A stretch of 64,000 bases of DNA from Cycas panzhihuaensis (lineage: Eukaryota > Cycadophyta). The stretch is taken from positions 17,360,001-17,424,000 of the forward strand of contig CM041465.1 of assembly GCA_023213395.1 (NCBI GenBank), written 5' to 3'. How positions within the stretch are numbered: position 1 is the first letter of the stretch; every line of letters starts with the position of its first letter. A model generated the notes under the pieces. It was not told where the DNA came from, searched no databases, and worked only from the letters and a program-made list of their open reading frames with translations. Below, in pieces: positions 9,531 to 21,024 of the stretch. The translations under genes were made by a program, and so were the position numbers.

Positions 9531-12205
9531 GATGTGCGCTATTCATGGCAACTCCTCAAGATGTCCATTATGGACATTCTGATAGCCATGGTATGGAGCT
9601 CATCAACGACCGAGAAAGGCTTCCCCTTCATAGTGGGTTGTGGAAGGGCCGTTTGAAAGTCGTAACGACTGGGGTGTACAAGAATGGTCTTAGGGAGTGC
9701 AGGGGCTTCAGAAGAGAAGTTTCCAAAAGAGGGTCAGGATGAGATGTGGACAAAGAGGCACCATTCACCTCTTTGATTGCTTGAGACCGAGTTAAGGCAT
9801 ATAATGGGGTGGTCTCAAGCAATTGAATAACCTTCCTTCCCTTATTCTAGGATCGCGAAGGTGATGGGGTGTGTCAGTTAGGAGAATTCAAGGAAGAGGA
9901 TGAATTCCTCGCACCCTTCCCTTTGCCTTGAGAAGAGCGAAGGTCAGGAGACCTCCCTCAGTTCTGGTTATTTTTCTGTTGGGGGTTATGGTCACGTTCC
10001 TCATGTCTGAGGAAGGGATCTTTGTGAACAGGCTTATCTAGGTTGGGTCTAGATGCCCGTTTTGGGGAAGAGTCACATTGTGGGGCAGCCCCAGGATGTT
10101 GTGCCTAACACTGCGAATCATCATGGAAGCACTCCCCATGGATGGAGCACCAATTCTTGTCAAGGAAGGAGTCAGGTTTCCTCGCTTGAGAGGACTAGGT
10201 ATGGCCACCCTTGGAAGAAGCAGCTTGTGAAGCCTAGTGAACTGGCTTGTTGGAAGTGGGAGATGAAGGAGTTTGAAGCTTGAGTTCCTTCATCATATGT
10301 TCAAACAAATGTATGGATGAAGTAAGGGGATCTAGAGTCTTCTCAGCGGAATGGGAAGAAGACCTAGAGGGTTGTTGAGATTTAGTTTCTTTTGATGGAG
10401 GTGGTGCCTCACATCATTATGAGGACTTAAGAGGCTTCTTAAAACCAACCTAGATCTCAATGGTCTCAACTACCAAGCACTTCACTATAGTGGAGTCACA
10501 CGTAGTCACCCCCATCTTAAGGACTTCTACATAAACTTCTAGATGAAGGACATTGATAAAAGGGTCCCTCTTCAACTCCTCAGGTAAGGTAGCCTTAGTG
10601 GAGTGAAGAAGGTCATAGAAACGCCACACAAAGGCACAATTCATCTCATCATGGCCTTGTTTAAGTGACAGAAGGGATTTCATTCCACTCTCAAATGGGC
10701 AAGCCATGTCAAAGTAGTTTAAAAACTCATCTATGAGTTGTTGGAATGAGAAGATAGAATGTGTGGGTAGATGATAAAACCATTTGAGGGCATCACCTTG
10801 AAGAGACTGCAGAAATAATTTCATGAGGATGTGGTCATAAGCCTAGTAATTAATACATGCCATAGAGAAGCTACGAACATGCTCTGTTAGGTCTTGTGAC
10901 AAAGTCCTATCAAATTTAGGGACTTTAGGGGGATGAGGCAGTAAGTTAGTCCTTAGCACCTCAACGAATAATGGGGTTGTCCGATAGTCCATAAAGGGTC
11001 ATACTCTTAACTGGTCCATAGGGTCAATAGATGCAGGAAATGATGGTAGGTAGTTTAGCCAAATCCTCCTTGGAGGGTTTGGTTTGAAATGGGATGTTGT
11101 CCTCCTACCGCTTGGTGAGGAGGCATGAATCCCATGTTCGAAGAAACCTGCATGGGAGTGGATAGGTATGATATACCCATCCCTTCTAGAGAGAGTGCTC
11201 CTTGTTGAAAAGGAGCTTGAGGGAAAGTGCTTTGGGAAGGAGTTGGCCCTCCTTGCAAAGGTACGATATAAGGTGCCACACAAGATGGCAGAAAGGAGGG
11301 GTGAGGAACTGGATTCTACCCATATGGGCTGCCCGTGGGTGGCACAACCCCATAAGGATGCAGAGGGTCCACCCATAAGCAGGTAAGGAATTTCCTTTAC
11401 CATGCCCCCACGGTTGAGTAGTGTAACTGGGAGGTAAGTAAAGAGAAGGGTCCTTAGGTGGTTGTTGGGGTTGTGTGGGGATGGTCCCCATGTGACTAGA
11501 AGCAGGGGGACATGTGGCCCCCCTAGGTCTAGTAGGTGGATAAACAATGGTAGGAGGAGGACTAGTGGTGTGACTAGTCAGGGGCATGCTCAACCTAAGT
11601 TAGGAAGATGACATACCATGAGTGGTCCCCAAGGTGCATCTGCCATGGGGAGAAGAAGAAGATGTAAAATGTAAGCTCATCATGGGTAAAGTAGTTGAAC
11701 AGGGTGAGTGAGGTGAAGGGGATGTAGAAGAAGGCAGCATAATGCTTTGTAAGACCTCCTCAAACCACCTTGGGCGCAGTTGGAGCCATGTTACTTAGAA
11801 ACATTGGCTCAAAGATTCTACTACATCAGTGGGAGGGGTACCTACTTAATCGTATGAGGTGGAAGGGGCTTCATACAAAGTGAGTCCTACAAGACGGTCC
11901 TCATGAGAATTACCATAGGAATGGCAAAACTCCAAAGGAGATGTAGGTTCTACTTCATGAGTAGAAAATTAATGGGATTAGGGGTGTGGTTAGTCATCTG
12001 GATAATAAATGGGGTCTTCACTTCCTTAGGCGGACCCTTGGAAGGAAGTAGATGGCTCTAAGGAATCACACACGTATGCATGGTATGCCTAATCTAAAAG
12101 AGATCTTTGAATGATCAGATCAGGATCTGATGCGGGAAGGGGATGATAAGAAGGCTCTTCTGACAATGGGGGTAGGCCTTATAAGTGACATGAGAATCAT
12201 CACAT
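9531..12205 (-). pseudogene. Gag, copy A
   Basis: Structural protein forming virus-like particles. The ATG at 12205-12203 matches the start in copy D (58644), but codons 2 and 3 are both TGA. A Pro/Ser/Gly-rich N-terminal part (PWGHGKGNSLPAYG and similar) is followed by the gag core, open at 10824-10450, with GDALKWFYHLP, FESGMKSLLSLKQGHDEMN and LPEELKRDPFINVL. The zinc knuckle WCSIHGECFHDDSQC (about 10108-10152) fits C-x2-H-x4-H-x4-C, the form usual in Tat elements. Frameshifts and stops split the gene into at least four frames. Confidence 0.85.
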
Positions 12206-12349
12206 ATAAGTCCTACCTATGCATTGGGAGAAGAAGGAAACAAGGTTATACATATGTTAGGGGTTGCCCAACAAAAATAAGAAGGAAAGATACCAAGAGG
12301 TAGCAACACCAACAAGAAAGGGAGGAAGACTAATTCCTTTAATGGTGGG

Positions 12350-12367
12350 TCCCCAGTATGGTCATCA
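12350..12367 (-). other. Primer-binding site, copy A
   Basis: The minus strand reads TGATGACCATACTGGGGA, one base inside the 5' LTR end. Copy B has TGGTGACCATACTAGGGA and copy C TAGCGACCATACTGGGGA. The pattern TGGYGACCATACTGGGGA resembles the Tat/Ogre type of site; I cannot name the tRNA from sequence alone. Confidence 0.7.
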
Positions 12368-14645
12368 ATGGAATCACTTCTATGGGGATGGTAACTACAC
12401 TTGGCAAAGATCAGAGCAATCAACAGTAAATACTGGAATAAGAATACAATCATACAAGTGAAAGAAACACCCACACAGGGCATCCGTGAGTCGGAACATA
12501 GGTTTGGGACCCACGAATGGTGCACAGCTTCCTCCAGGTAGCTTAGCCTTTTGGTTTGAAGGGAAAGATACATATAATGTATCTCGGATAGCCCCAGAAG
12601 ATGAGGTCCCCCCACCCTTGGATGGTCGGAAGGAAAGAGAGAGACCTACAAAGAAAGTTATTCCTATGGGAAAGGAATGCAACGCTAGTGCAATGCATGC
12701 AAATGAATAGTATGAAGTATAAGATAAAGTGCAAGTGAACCTCTCTAGGTCAACAGACCTAAAGTAGGTCTAAGAGAGAAGATGTGATAGTAAGAGGAGG
12801 CCTTACCGCTATGTAGGCCAAGGAGGGGGCTTAAACCCCAGTAAGGTCAACTAAGATTGCACATGTAGACTTGATGTGAAAAAGTGCACAATAAGGGGTG
12901 ACAAAAGTGCTATCGTATAATTCCACAATAGAAAGAAACATAAAATATGCTCCCTCTCTCTTTTCCTTTTCGACAAGAAAAGATAGAAAAATGTTTCACG
13001 TAAGCTTGAACATGCACACTAAGATGATGCAAAGCTAGGGGATGTTTGCATTTAGGTGAGAGGAAGGGGCAAGTACAATTCTTACGATGTACTCTTTCCT
13101 ATAAAAGCACTCATGCAATATGTGTGTGTAGGATGAATGTGCATAGATCAATTTAATATCCTTGTCCTTATGTGTGATTTATAATGCAAGAAGATATGCT
13201 TAATAAAGGTAAAAAGGGAAAGGACTATGTGAAAGAAGGGATCGCATACCTGAAAAGTCACGCGGCCAAAGGAGATGCTTTACTCATGCGCTGTGTATAT
13301 CTCCTTATCTTTGCTCAATATGCGACCATTATTGAAAGGTGGTGATGAAGTGGGGCTTCGTTACCTTCCCCGTGTAAAAAGAATAAATGAAAAGGAAAGG
13401 GCAAAAGGAAGCAAAATAACTATGCAAAAAGGGAAACGAAAAGAAAGAAAGTAGGGACTTACCTGGATCAGAATGATTCTTTCTCCTCGCAAGTGTCATG
13501 ATGAAACCTACAACCACAAAAGTCTTTGCCTTTTTTGAAGGGGCTACCATGATACAAAGCCGATATATATGCAATAATATGAAAGTAAAGTGTTGAAATA
13601 TAATACTTTAGGTTAGTTAGTCTACCACCAAAGATGACTCTGCAAATCCTCAAGGAAAACACCACTAACACATGCCAAGCAAGGGGAGGTTAGCCTCAGA
13701 ATAGATAACCCTCTAGTAAATACACCTCCACACTACCCTTAGGTGTAGGGTACAATGGATTAGGATAGCCTATGGGCAATAGACAAGAAAGGAAATAAAT
13801 TTTATGAAGTTTGCAGAAGTTGCCTATGTTGCAAGTATGCTATGGGCAGTAAATTACAACATGGGTTGTACCAAGGCTCAAGATGAGTAATGGACACTGT
13901 TTAGGGCTAGAAGAGTTACCTAAGAAGGGGTGTGCATGCCTAGAATCAGTGCACCAAGGGTTGCATATGCTGATATGCAGTGCAGGCCTGATTCCAAGGA
14001 CTCCTGGATGACCCAAGAAAGGCACAAGTGAAGGAGAGGAAGGAGGAGAAGGGGTTTTCCCTTGAGGAGTAGGCATAGTAGGTACGGATCTCGCCTTGGC
14101 TCCTTTTACTCACTCCTTATGAACCCTCTCCCATAGCCTCCTTGGAAAAAACCAGGGGAGGATAGGGATATCAGGATGGCAGGGAAGTAGAGAATTGAAG
14201 AATACTCCTCTATGCAGCAAAAAATAAGGAAAGGAATGATATACTTAAAGAACTAACTTTTTGTGAGATAAACTTAAGGTAAAAATGTGAAACAATAATG
14301 GGAAGTACCTATTGGGTTATGTAGGAGGTAGATCTACACCTGTAGACAACAAAAAATAGTAGATTTTGAGTGCTTATAGGGTATCCCTTAGGATGGTATT
14401 GTAGGAGAAACACATTTGCTGAAGGCTATATAAAGAGCATGGAGGCCACACTTGGGTGTAGATCCTTGCTTGAAGACATTAGTTGATGAGTTTTTTGCCA
14501 CAAACCTATGCTGCAATAGGTAGATCTTAGGCTGGTATGTTAGAAACTTAGGTGTTACAAGTATTTCTGTAGAGTGTTCCTATGATAAGGAGAGAAGAGA
14601 GCTAGAAGAAGTGGTAGAAGTGATGGAAAATGAAATCATTTTGGG

Positions 14646-14690
14646 ATTTATACCTAGCCCTAGCCCTAATCGAGTGATTAGGGTTAGGAT
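14646..14690 (-). promoter_or_regulatory. Probable LTR core promoter, copy A
   Basis: The minus strand has GGTATAAATCCC (TATA at 14652-14646), preceded by CCCTAATCACTCGATTAGGG, an 8-bp-arm inverted repeat with a telobox-like core. The matching spot in the B 3' LTR has ATTAGGGTTGGGCTAGGTATTTAAG (TATA-like at 34117-34123 on the plus strand). Inferred from position and conservation only. Confidence 0.45.
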
Positions 14691-14808
14691 GAGGCCTATT
14701 TGGCAATTAATCCATGTGACAATTCCGCAGAAAATACGAGAATTAACACAATGGATTAAAAAGATAAAGGTAAGAAGTCGCACTATAGTAAACTTTGCGG
14801 TACCATGG

Positions 14809-14834
14809 TAAACTCCGCGGTACCACTAAGTTTA
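14809..14834. promoter_or_regulatory. 26-bp GGTACC palindrome, copy A 5' LTR
   Basis: Left arm TAAACT, centre CGCGGTACCAC, right arm AGTTTA. A partial direct copy (GTAAACTTTGCGGTACCA) lies just upstream at 14788-14805. The position matches 68-93 in the other LTR. Confidence 0.65.
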
Positions 14835-15386
14835 TAGCGGTGCAAGGCTAGAATGCAATAGAAAGAAAGATAGGGGTACTGGGAGCCCTAAAAGAGGATA
14901 CTCTAGGCCTAGGAGGGGCTAATCCTCCTGTCTAAGTGGCTAGGGATAGTCCAAGTAAGCAAATTAGATAGACCAGATAGGGCATTGAGAGGTAGGGTTC
15001 CCAGAAACGTTATGGAAGGGCACAAAATACCCACCACTCCTAGAGAAAAGCTAGGGGTTGCGGTAGGTGATAAGGGTGTGAGTAGATCACATGAGTTGGT
15101 TGAAGCTGGAGGCAATGTGGAGGTGATGTGGAGGGTTGTAGAGCACCATGGGGACACATGTCTCATGGAAAATGGAAGTCCCGTGGGTCATCATAGGCTA
15201 GGGACATATGACATGATCAAGCAAGATGCATAATCAATCATAAAAATGAGCCAATCAATCATGCAATTCAAATAATGCTTCAATCTACAATCTCTAAAGT
15301 GACTAAGATAGGAGAGAGAAGCATACTTATACTTACCTAAGTCGACTTGTTTATACCCATTCCCGGTAGGTGGAAAACAACATGTA

Positions 15387-16480
15387 TGTAATCTGAAAAG
15401 GAATCTAATTTCCTTGGGTGAACTAGATTCTAGTAGTTATAAGTACACATGCCATGAAGGAGTCTTAAAGGCACCTTGGTTATTACGAAAGCCTTAAAGA
15501 AAGGAAACCTTTATATTTTAGTGGGAAATATAGATATCAGCCATGCAACTACAACATCAAAGACTGTAAAAGATCCAGCTCAGTTATGGAATTAGAGACT
15601 TGGGCACATGAGTGAGAGAGGACTTGAGGTGGTGATGAACCGTAAGTTACTTCCTAACTTATAGCTTTTAGATTTGGCTTTTTATAAACATTATATTTTT
15701 GGAAAGTAGTGTAAACTCAAGTTTAAAGTAGGGAGTCACACTAGCAATGGTGTTCTAGATTATGTACATTCAGATGTGTGGGCACTGGCCCCTACAATAT
15801 CTTATGGAGGATCATTGTACATTGTCACATTTATAAATGATTACTCCAAAAAGGTATGGGTCTATTTCTTTAAAAGGAAATTTGAAGTTTTCAATGTATT
15901 TAAGTAGTTTAAGTCTTTAGTTGAGAAGAGCATTGGCAAGTCAATTAAATGTTTAAGAACTAACAATGGAGGTGATTTCAACTCCTTAGAGTTTGAGAAC
16001 TATTATAGAGAAGTTGGGATCTAAGGACATAAGACCACTAGCTATACTCTGTAGTAGAATGGCATAACTAAGCACATGAATAGGACACTTTAAGAAAGAG
16101 CAAGAAGCATGCAAAGTAATGCAGGAGTGGAGTAGGGCTTACGGGCAGAAGCTATTCAAACAGCTTGCTATTTGGTAAATATGTCACTATCACTTGCAAT
16201 AGATTGTAAGATTCCTGAAGAGGTATGGATTGGACATCCATGTGACTATTTAAATTTGAAGGTTTTTAGTAGTGATGCTTATGACTTGACTAATAAAAGT
16301 TAACATTCAAAGTTAGACCCAAAATCCAAGAGATATATCTTTGTTGGTTATGGTGATAGAGATGATGTAAAGGGATATACGTTGTTAGATGCTATTACCT
16401 ACAAAATCACTATTAACAAAGATGTTGTATTTGATGAATCTCTCTTTCTAAAATTAGACAGTATAGAAGTTGAAGTAAAA
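15387..16480 (+). pseudogene. Copia GAG-pre-integrase and integrase
   Basis: The zinc-binding region keeps RLGHMSERGL (about 15598-15627) and FGKQC, but one Cys of the usual CKHC is Tyr. The core has VHSDVWALAPTISYGGS (about 15765-15815, first Asp kept), LRTNNGGDFNSLEF (second Asp now Asn, about 15955-15995) and a region reading ITKHMNRTL where AERMNRTL is usual (Glu now Lys, about 16060-16090). Several Gln codons are TAG or TAA. The domain is therefore inactive. It precedes the copia RT in the normal copia order (INT before RT), which confirms the superfamily. Confidence 0.85.
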
Positions 16481-16689
16481 TAAGATCAAAAAGTTAAACA
16501 TCAACAACTCAAATTTAAAACCCAGCCATCTTTAGAAATAGAAGAGTAGGAAGATCTTTATAAAGATGAATCTGTAGTAGATTTACAAGAGTATGTGGAC
16601 ACTCCTCCATCAACTATTTGAAGATCTATATGAGTTAGTTATCCACCTAATAGGTATAGCCTTTCTGTTTCTGTTGCTTTGGTTTCTAA

Positions 16690-17004
16690 TGATAGTGAGC
16701 CTACATGTTATCAGGAAGTAGTAGATGATATCCATAGTGAGAAGTGGAACAGGGCTATGTAGGAAGATATAGATGCTTTGAAGAAAAATAATTTATGGGA
16801 CTTGGTAGAACTTCTATATGGCAGGAAGATTGTTGGTTGTAGGTAGGTTTTCAAGAATAAAATAGATGTTGATAGAAAGGTTGACAAATACAAGGCAAGA
16901 CTAGTGGCTAAATGCTTTGCATAGAAAGTAGGTATTGATTTTCATGAGATTTTTTCACCAGTTGTTAGACTTATTTCAATTCAAGTTCTATTAGCATTGG
17001 TAGC
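16690..17004 (+). pseudogene. Copia reverse transcriptase, N-terminal part
   Basis: Reads EKWNRAM (then a stop at a former Gln), EDIDALKKNNLWDLVEL, GRKIVGC, VDKYKARLVAKCFA, GIDFHEIFSPVVRL, then LLALVA at the copy C insertion point. This is the standard start of a plant copia RT; the palm domain continues at 50328. Confidence 0.85.
17000..17004. repeat. Target-site duplication, left of copy C (GTAGC)
   Basis: GTAGC is followed by the LTR start TAGAATCATACC. The partner at 50323-50327 is GTAGT, one transition different. Removing copy C and one duplication restores the copia RT frame. Confidence 0.8.
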
Positions 17005-20000
17005 TAGAATCATACCTATGGGATAGTAACTACACTTGGTTAAGATTCGATCAATCAATGAAGAGTCTCAGAAACAAGGATCAACTCTGCAAGTGGAGAT
17101 CACCCGCAAAGGGCGTTCGTACGTCAAAACGCAGGTTTAGGACTCAGAAATGGTACATAACTCTTTTATGGGTAACTCAACTATGGTTTGGAAGGTGGAA
17201 GAAATGAGGGATATCCTTGGTCTCCTAAGTAACCTCAAGGGATAGGCCCTCTTACCCTTGGATGGCCAAAGGAGGGAGGTAAAGGTAAGTGAAGGAATGG
17301 CTCCTCATATGGAATAAAAGGGTGTGAGAGAGGTATACTCAAGCAAACAAAGAGGATGATGCATACTCATAGCAAGGAGGTTATACAACCAACCTACGAG
17401 CAGAATCAACCTGAAGGTTATGCTAAGGGTGCCTAGCTAAGACAAGTATGCCAATGACTAAGAATGAGCGACTTAGTAGGAGGGTTCTCCCTAGGTCGTT
17501 ACGCCCAAGTTGGGCTTGGGGATATGAGGCAACGGTGAAGAGGGTTTCAACCATTCCACGTGTAAGAGGTTGTTCTTTATGTGTTGTAGTGAAGTGAGGA
17601 ATATAATGTTGTGATTTTTGCAAATAAATAAAGAAAAAAGACACAAAATGGATGCACTCTTGTTTACTCACTAGTATTATAACCTTGCTCTCTTTTTTGT
17701 TTTCTAATAGAAGAAAATAAACAGGGCTAGCCAAAAGGTTGTGAACATGCATACATGGGGTGCAAGGCTAAGCAAATATGTGTACAACAAGTGAGAATGC
17801 AAGTAGATATGACTTCTACTTTATGAACTTTCCTAGATGAGCGAGTAAAACAAGTATATGTAAGTGATATATGTAAGTTTACTTTACTCTTTTTCTTTTA
17901 TGTATTATGCATTCGAGTAAACAAACTTTGAGCAAGGGAAAAGAAGTGGCAAGGAGAGAGTAACAGCGTACCTAGAAAACTGTGAGGTTGGATGAGTGCA
18001 TTCCCTTGTGTTGCACACACCTTCCTCTTTCTTTTCCTCAAACATGAGTAGCATGATGTGGTAATACTGGGAGATCCCTTACCTTCCCTAAGTTAAAAGG
18101 AAAAGAATGAAAAGGAAGGAGCAAAAGACTATGTGAAAAGACTTGAAAGTAATATTGGAGGAGAGGGAAAGAACATACCTGTGCTGATGTGTTTCCTTCC
18201 TCCCACACACACAATGAAGAGAAAACCTATAATCAAAGAATATTTCCCTTTCCCAAGGGGCTGCTAGGGAACAAAATGTATATGTATACAAGGTTCATAA
18301 AATAATGCAAGCAAAATACCCTAATCAAGAGAACTTTTACATTAAGAATCAATCTTCAACTTTTCTCTATGCAAGGAAGACAAGAAAAGAGAAGGAAGGT
18401 GGTTAGCCTCAGACTGACTAACCCCCCAAGACATACACCTCCATGCTATCCAAGCACCTAAATAGCAAGTAAAGAAAGTATAATGAAAGCTAGTGTAGGG
18501 GTGACAGACTATCATAAAGTTGTAAATATTGCTAATGTTGTAAAAATTGCGATGTGCAACATTTGCAACCCCCAAACTAATCTAACACCTAAAGGTAAAG
18601 TAGGGTTTGACTAGGGGCTACAATTCTTGTCCATATCAGGCTCACAAAGTTAAGCAAGCATAACAATGGGCTATGTACACTGCTGTTAGTAATGGCCTCT
18701 CTTCTTGGAGCTCTTTGGTAGCCCTAGGGAAGCATAGAGGAGAAAGAGGAAAGGGGGAGAAGGGGGTTGCCCTTGAGGAGAAGGCTAGCTAAGTTATAGA
18801 ACCCACCTTGGCTCCTTTCACTTGTCCTTTTAAGACATCTTCCTCATTGCCTCCTTGGAGAAACTAGGGAAGAGATGGAAGGAATGGTAGGTAGAGAATG
18901 AAAAGAGGGATTGCCTCCTATGTATAGTGGAAAAACTGAGAAACAAGGGGTATTACAAGATATTCCAACCACTTTTAGATAACTTAAGAGATGCCAAATG
19001 CAATAAGGGAGGAAAAATACCTGTTGTGGGTAGATCAGGAGTAGATTTGCCTAAGGAAATAGGAGATGATGACAACCCTATAAGGTTTGTAGGTGAAACC
19101 TTATGGAGGCTGCCAAACTTAGAGAGAAAACTTGGTCAAAGTATGATGCTTGTGCTTGGAGACGAGCTTGGAGTGTATCTTGCTTGGGGTAGCCTTATCT
19201 CAGGCCTGCTACTACAAATCTGAGGCTATAGAGGGTTGATCTTAGACTGAAGAGTTAATATCTCAAGTGTTACAGGGCATTTCTGCAAGAGGTGTCCTAT
19301 GTGAGTGAGAAAAGAGATTGGAGAGAGTGGAAGAAGAGAGGGAAATAAGGCCTTTTTTGGGTTTTAAACTTAACCCTAGCTCAATTGAGTGATTAGGGTT
19401 CGACTGCCAGGAATACGACTCAACCACATGGAAATTTCATAATAAATATGAAATTTTTCATGGTAGATTTTAAAAAATGGTTTTTAACAGTCACCACATG
19501 GTAAACTTTGTGGTACTGCGAAGTTTGCAGTAGTACCATGACCTTTACAGCGGTACAGAAACAACATGAACAAACATAAAAGAAGAGAGGATTGGGAGAT
19601 CAGAAAGAGAGGTACCTTAGGCCTAGGGGTATATGACCCTCTATCTAGATGTCTAGGGACAATCATTAGATCAAAGAGACCTATGCCAGGTGAAGTACCA
19701 AAGACCTAAAACTTGCAAAAGGTCGACAAATGAATGAACGTACAACAATACCTAGGCAAGGTGCTAGAGGTTGAGGTATGGAAACATACTTGTGAATGGG
19801 TCACAAGGGTTGATCGATGCTTGGGATGACATGGAGAAGTGTAGGAAGGTTGTGGAGAGCCATTGGGATTAATATCCCTAGATTGTCATAGGTTGAAATA
19901 ATATCATACAGTATAATCAAGCAGTAGATGCATAATGGTTGTGCAAATGGATCAGGCAATCATGCAATGAAAACAAAGAGGCACTTTAATTTACCTTTCT

Positions 20001-20085
20001 GAAATTGACCAAGGCAAAGGATAGAAGTGTACCTACACTTACCTGAGTCAACTCAGCCATACCCATTCCCAGTAGCTAGGAAACA
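17005..20085 (-). repeat. 3' LTR of copy C (3081 bp)
   Basis: Runs from TAGAATCATACC (next to GTAGC) to AGGAAACA (next to the polypurine tract complement at 20086). The alignment with 47230-50322 is collinear. Ends on the minus strand are TGTTTCC...TTCTA, so the terminal CA has decayed to TA. The plus-strand ORF at 18927-19223 has a counterpart in the other LTR (49159-49470) but nothing supports it as a gene. Confidence 0.9.
19502..19527. promoter_or_regulatory. 26-bp palindrome, copy C 3' LTR
   Basis: Starts TAAACTTTGTGGTACTGCG with right arm AAGTTTG. It matches 49736-49761 in the 5' LTR and the LTR palindromes of copy A. Confidence 0.6.
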
Positions 20086-20100
20086 CTGCCCCCTTGGCAG
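20086..20100 (-). other. Polypurine tract of copy C
   Basis: The minus strand reads CTGCCAAGGGGGCAG, identical to copy B (33461-33475), immediately before the 3' LTR start TGTTTCC. Confidence 0.85.
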
Positions 20101-20157
20101 CAGAGCCTTGCTACTTAGAAACGCAATGCGATGGCAAATGTTGGCAGCAAATGTTAG

Positions 20158-20639
<482 letters not shown>

Positions 20640-21019
20640 GGAAGGGATGACCCGAGACTTGGGTGCTTCGGTGACCAGACAAGTCTCTTAAGGGGGGTCA
20701 CTGAGGAGAGGGAGGCAACGCTCAAGGATGAGACAAATAAGAATGTTCACCTCAATGTTATAATCCCGAGGGATGTGTCGGATATCGATGAAAGAGAAGC
20801 ATGCCAAAAGAGACCTAGTGGTCGATGCAAGGGCCCTTAAGCATGGGCAATGCACCTAGTAGACCTGGGTGAGATGGGACACCATAACCTGAGAGTCATA
20901 GAAGAGGATTATGGGTCCATGATGAAAGCAGAGTGTGTCGATAAGGGGCTCAATACAACTATGTATTCAGCTTTGTTATTGGTGGCTTCAGGAAGGAAGA
21001 CCTTGGAACACATGTAGTC
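20640..21019 (-). pseudogene. aRNH, C-terminal part, copy C
   Basis: Minus-strand remnants include DTLCFHHGPIILF, YDSQVMVSHLTQVYQV (about 20855-20905, the DSQ Asp kept) and HIPR followed by a decayed NAEADSL-like tail (about 20750). The N-terminal part of the same gene lies at 36261-36901, separated by copy B. Stops and frameshifts are present on both sides. Confidence 0.72.
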
Positions 21020-21024
21020 ATACC
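21020..21024. repeat. Target-site duplication, left of copy B (ATACC)
   Basis: ATACC is followed by the LTR start TGTTTCCCGG. An exact copy is at 36256-36260, after the 3' LTR end. Confidence 0.9.

Larger units (their letters stand above)
1..15379 (-). mobile_element. Tat/Ogre-like Ty3/gypsy element, copy A (3' LTR cut by window edge)
   Basis: Minus-strand LTR retrotransposon. From high to low coordinates: 5' LTR, primer-binding site, gag, protease, RT-RNase H, integrase, an antisense PMD gene, a sense archaeal-type RNase H, polypurine tract and the start of the 3' LTR. It is inserted in the GAG-pre-integrase region of a Ty1/copia element, whose reading resumes at 15381. The likely 5-bp target duplication at 15380-15384 (ACATG) cannot be checked because the other end lies outside the window. 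The element is degenerate: gag codon 2 is TGA, many stops fall at former Gln codons, and the catalytic Glu of integrase is Lys. Copies B, C, D and E belong to the same family. Confidence 0.93.
12369..15379 (-). repeat. 5' LTR of copy A (3011 bp)
   Basis: Bounded on the plus strand by TGGAATCAC next to the primer-binding site and by GGAAAACA next to the copia sequence. On the minus strand it therefore runs TGTTTTCC...GTGATTCCA. It contains the palindrome at 14809-14834, a TATA-like box and a telobox-like inverted repeat. Open frames inside it (for example 12486-12710, 13329-13574, 14985-15233) are not supported as genes. Confidence 0.88.
15380..17004 (+). mobile_element. Ty1/copia element, left piece
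   Basis: A plus-strand copia element interrupted on the left by copy A and on the right by copy C. It starts in the GAG-pre-integrase domain (NLKRNLISLGEL at about 15390) and ends inside RT at ...LLALVA. The reading resumes at 50328 with SLDLELEQ, so both sides of copy C join in frame once GTAGC/GTAGT is taken as the target duplication. The 5' LTR and gag lie left of the window. Confidence 0.9.

Noticed and set aside
18927-19223. 98-aa ORF with a 103-aa counterpart at 49159-49470
   Set aside because: Both lie in the LTRs of copy C, antisense to the element; shared only because LTRs start identical.
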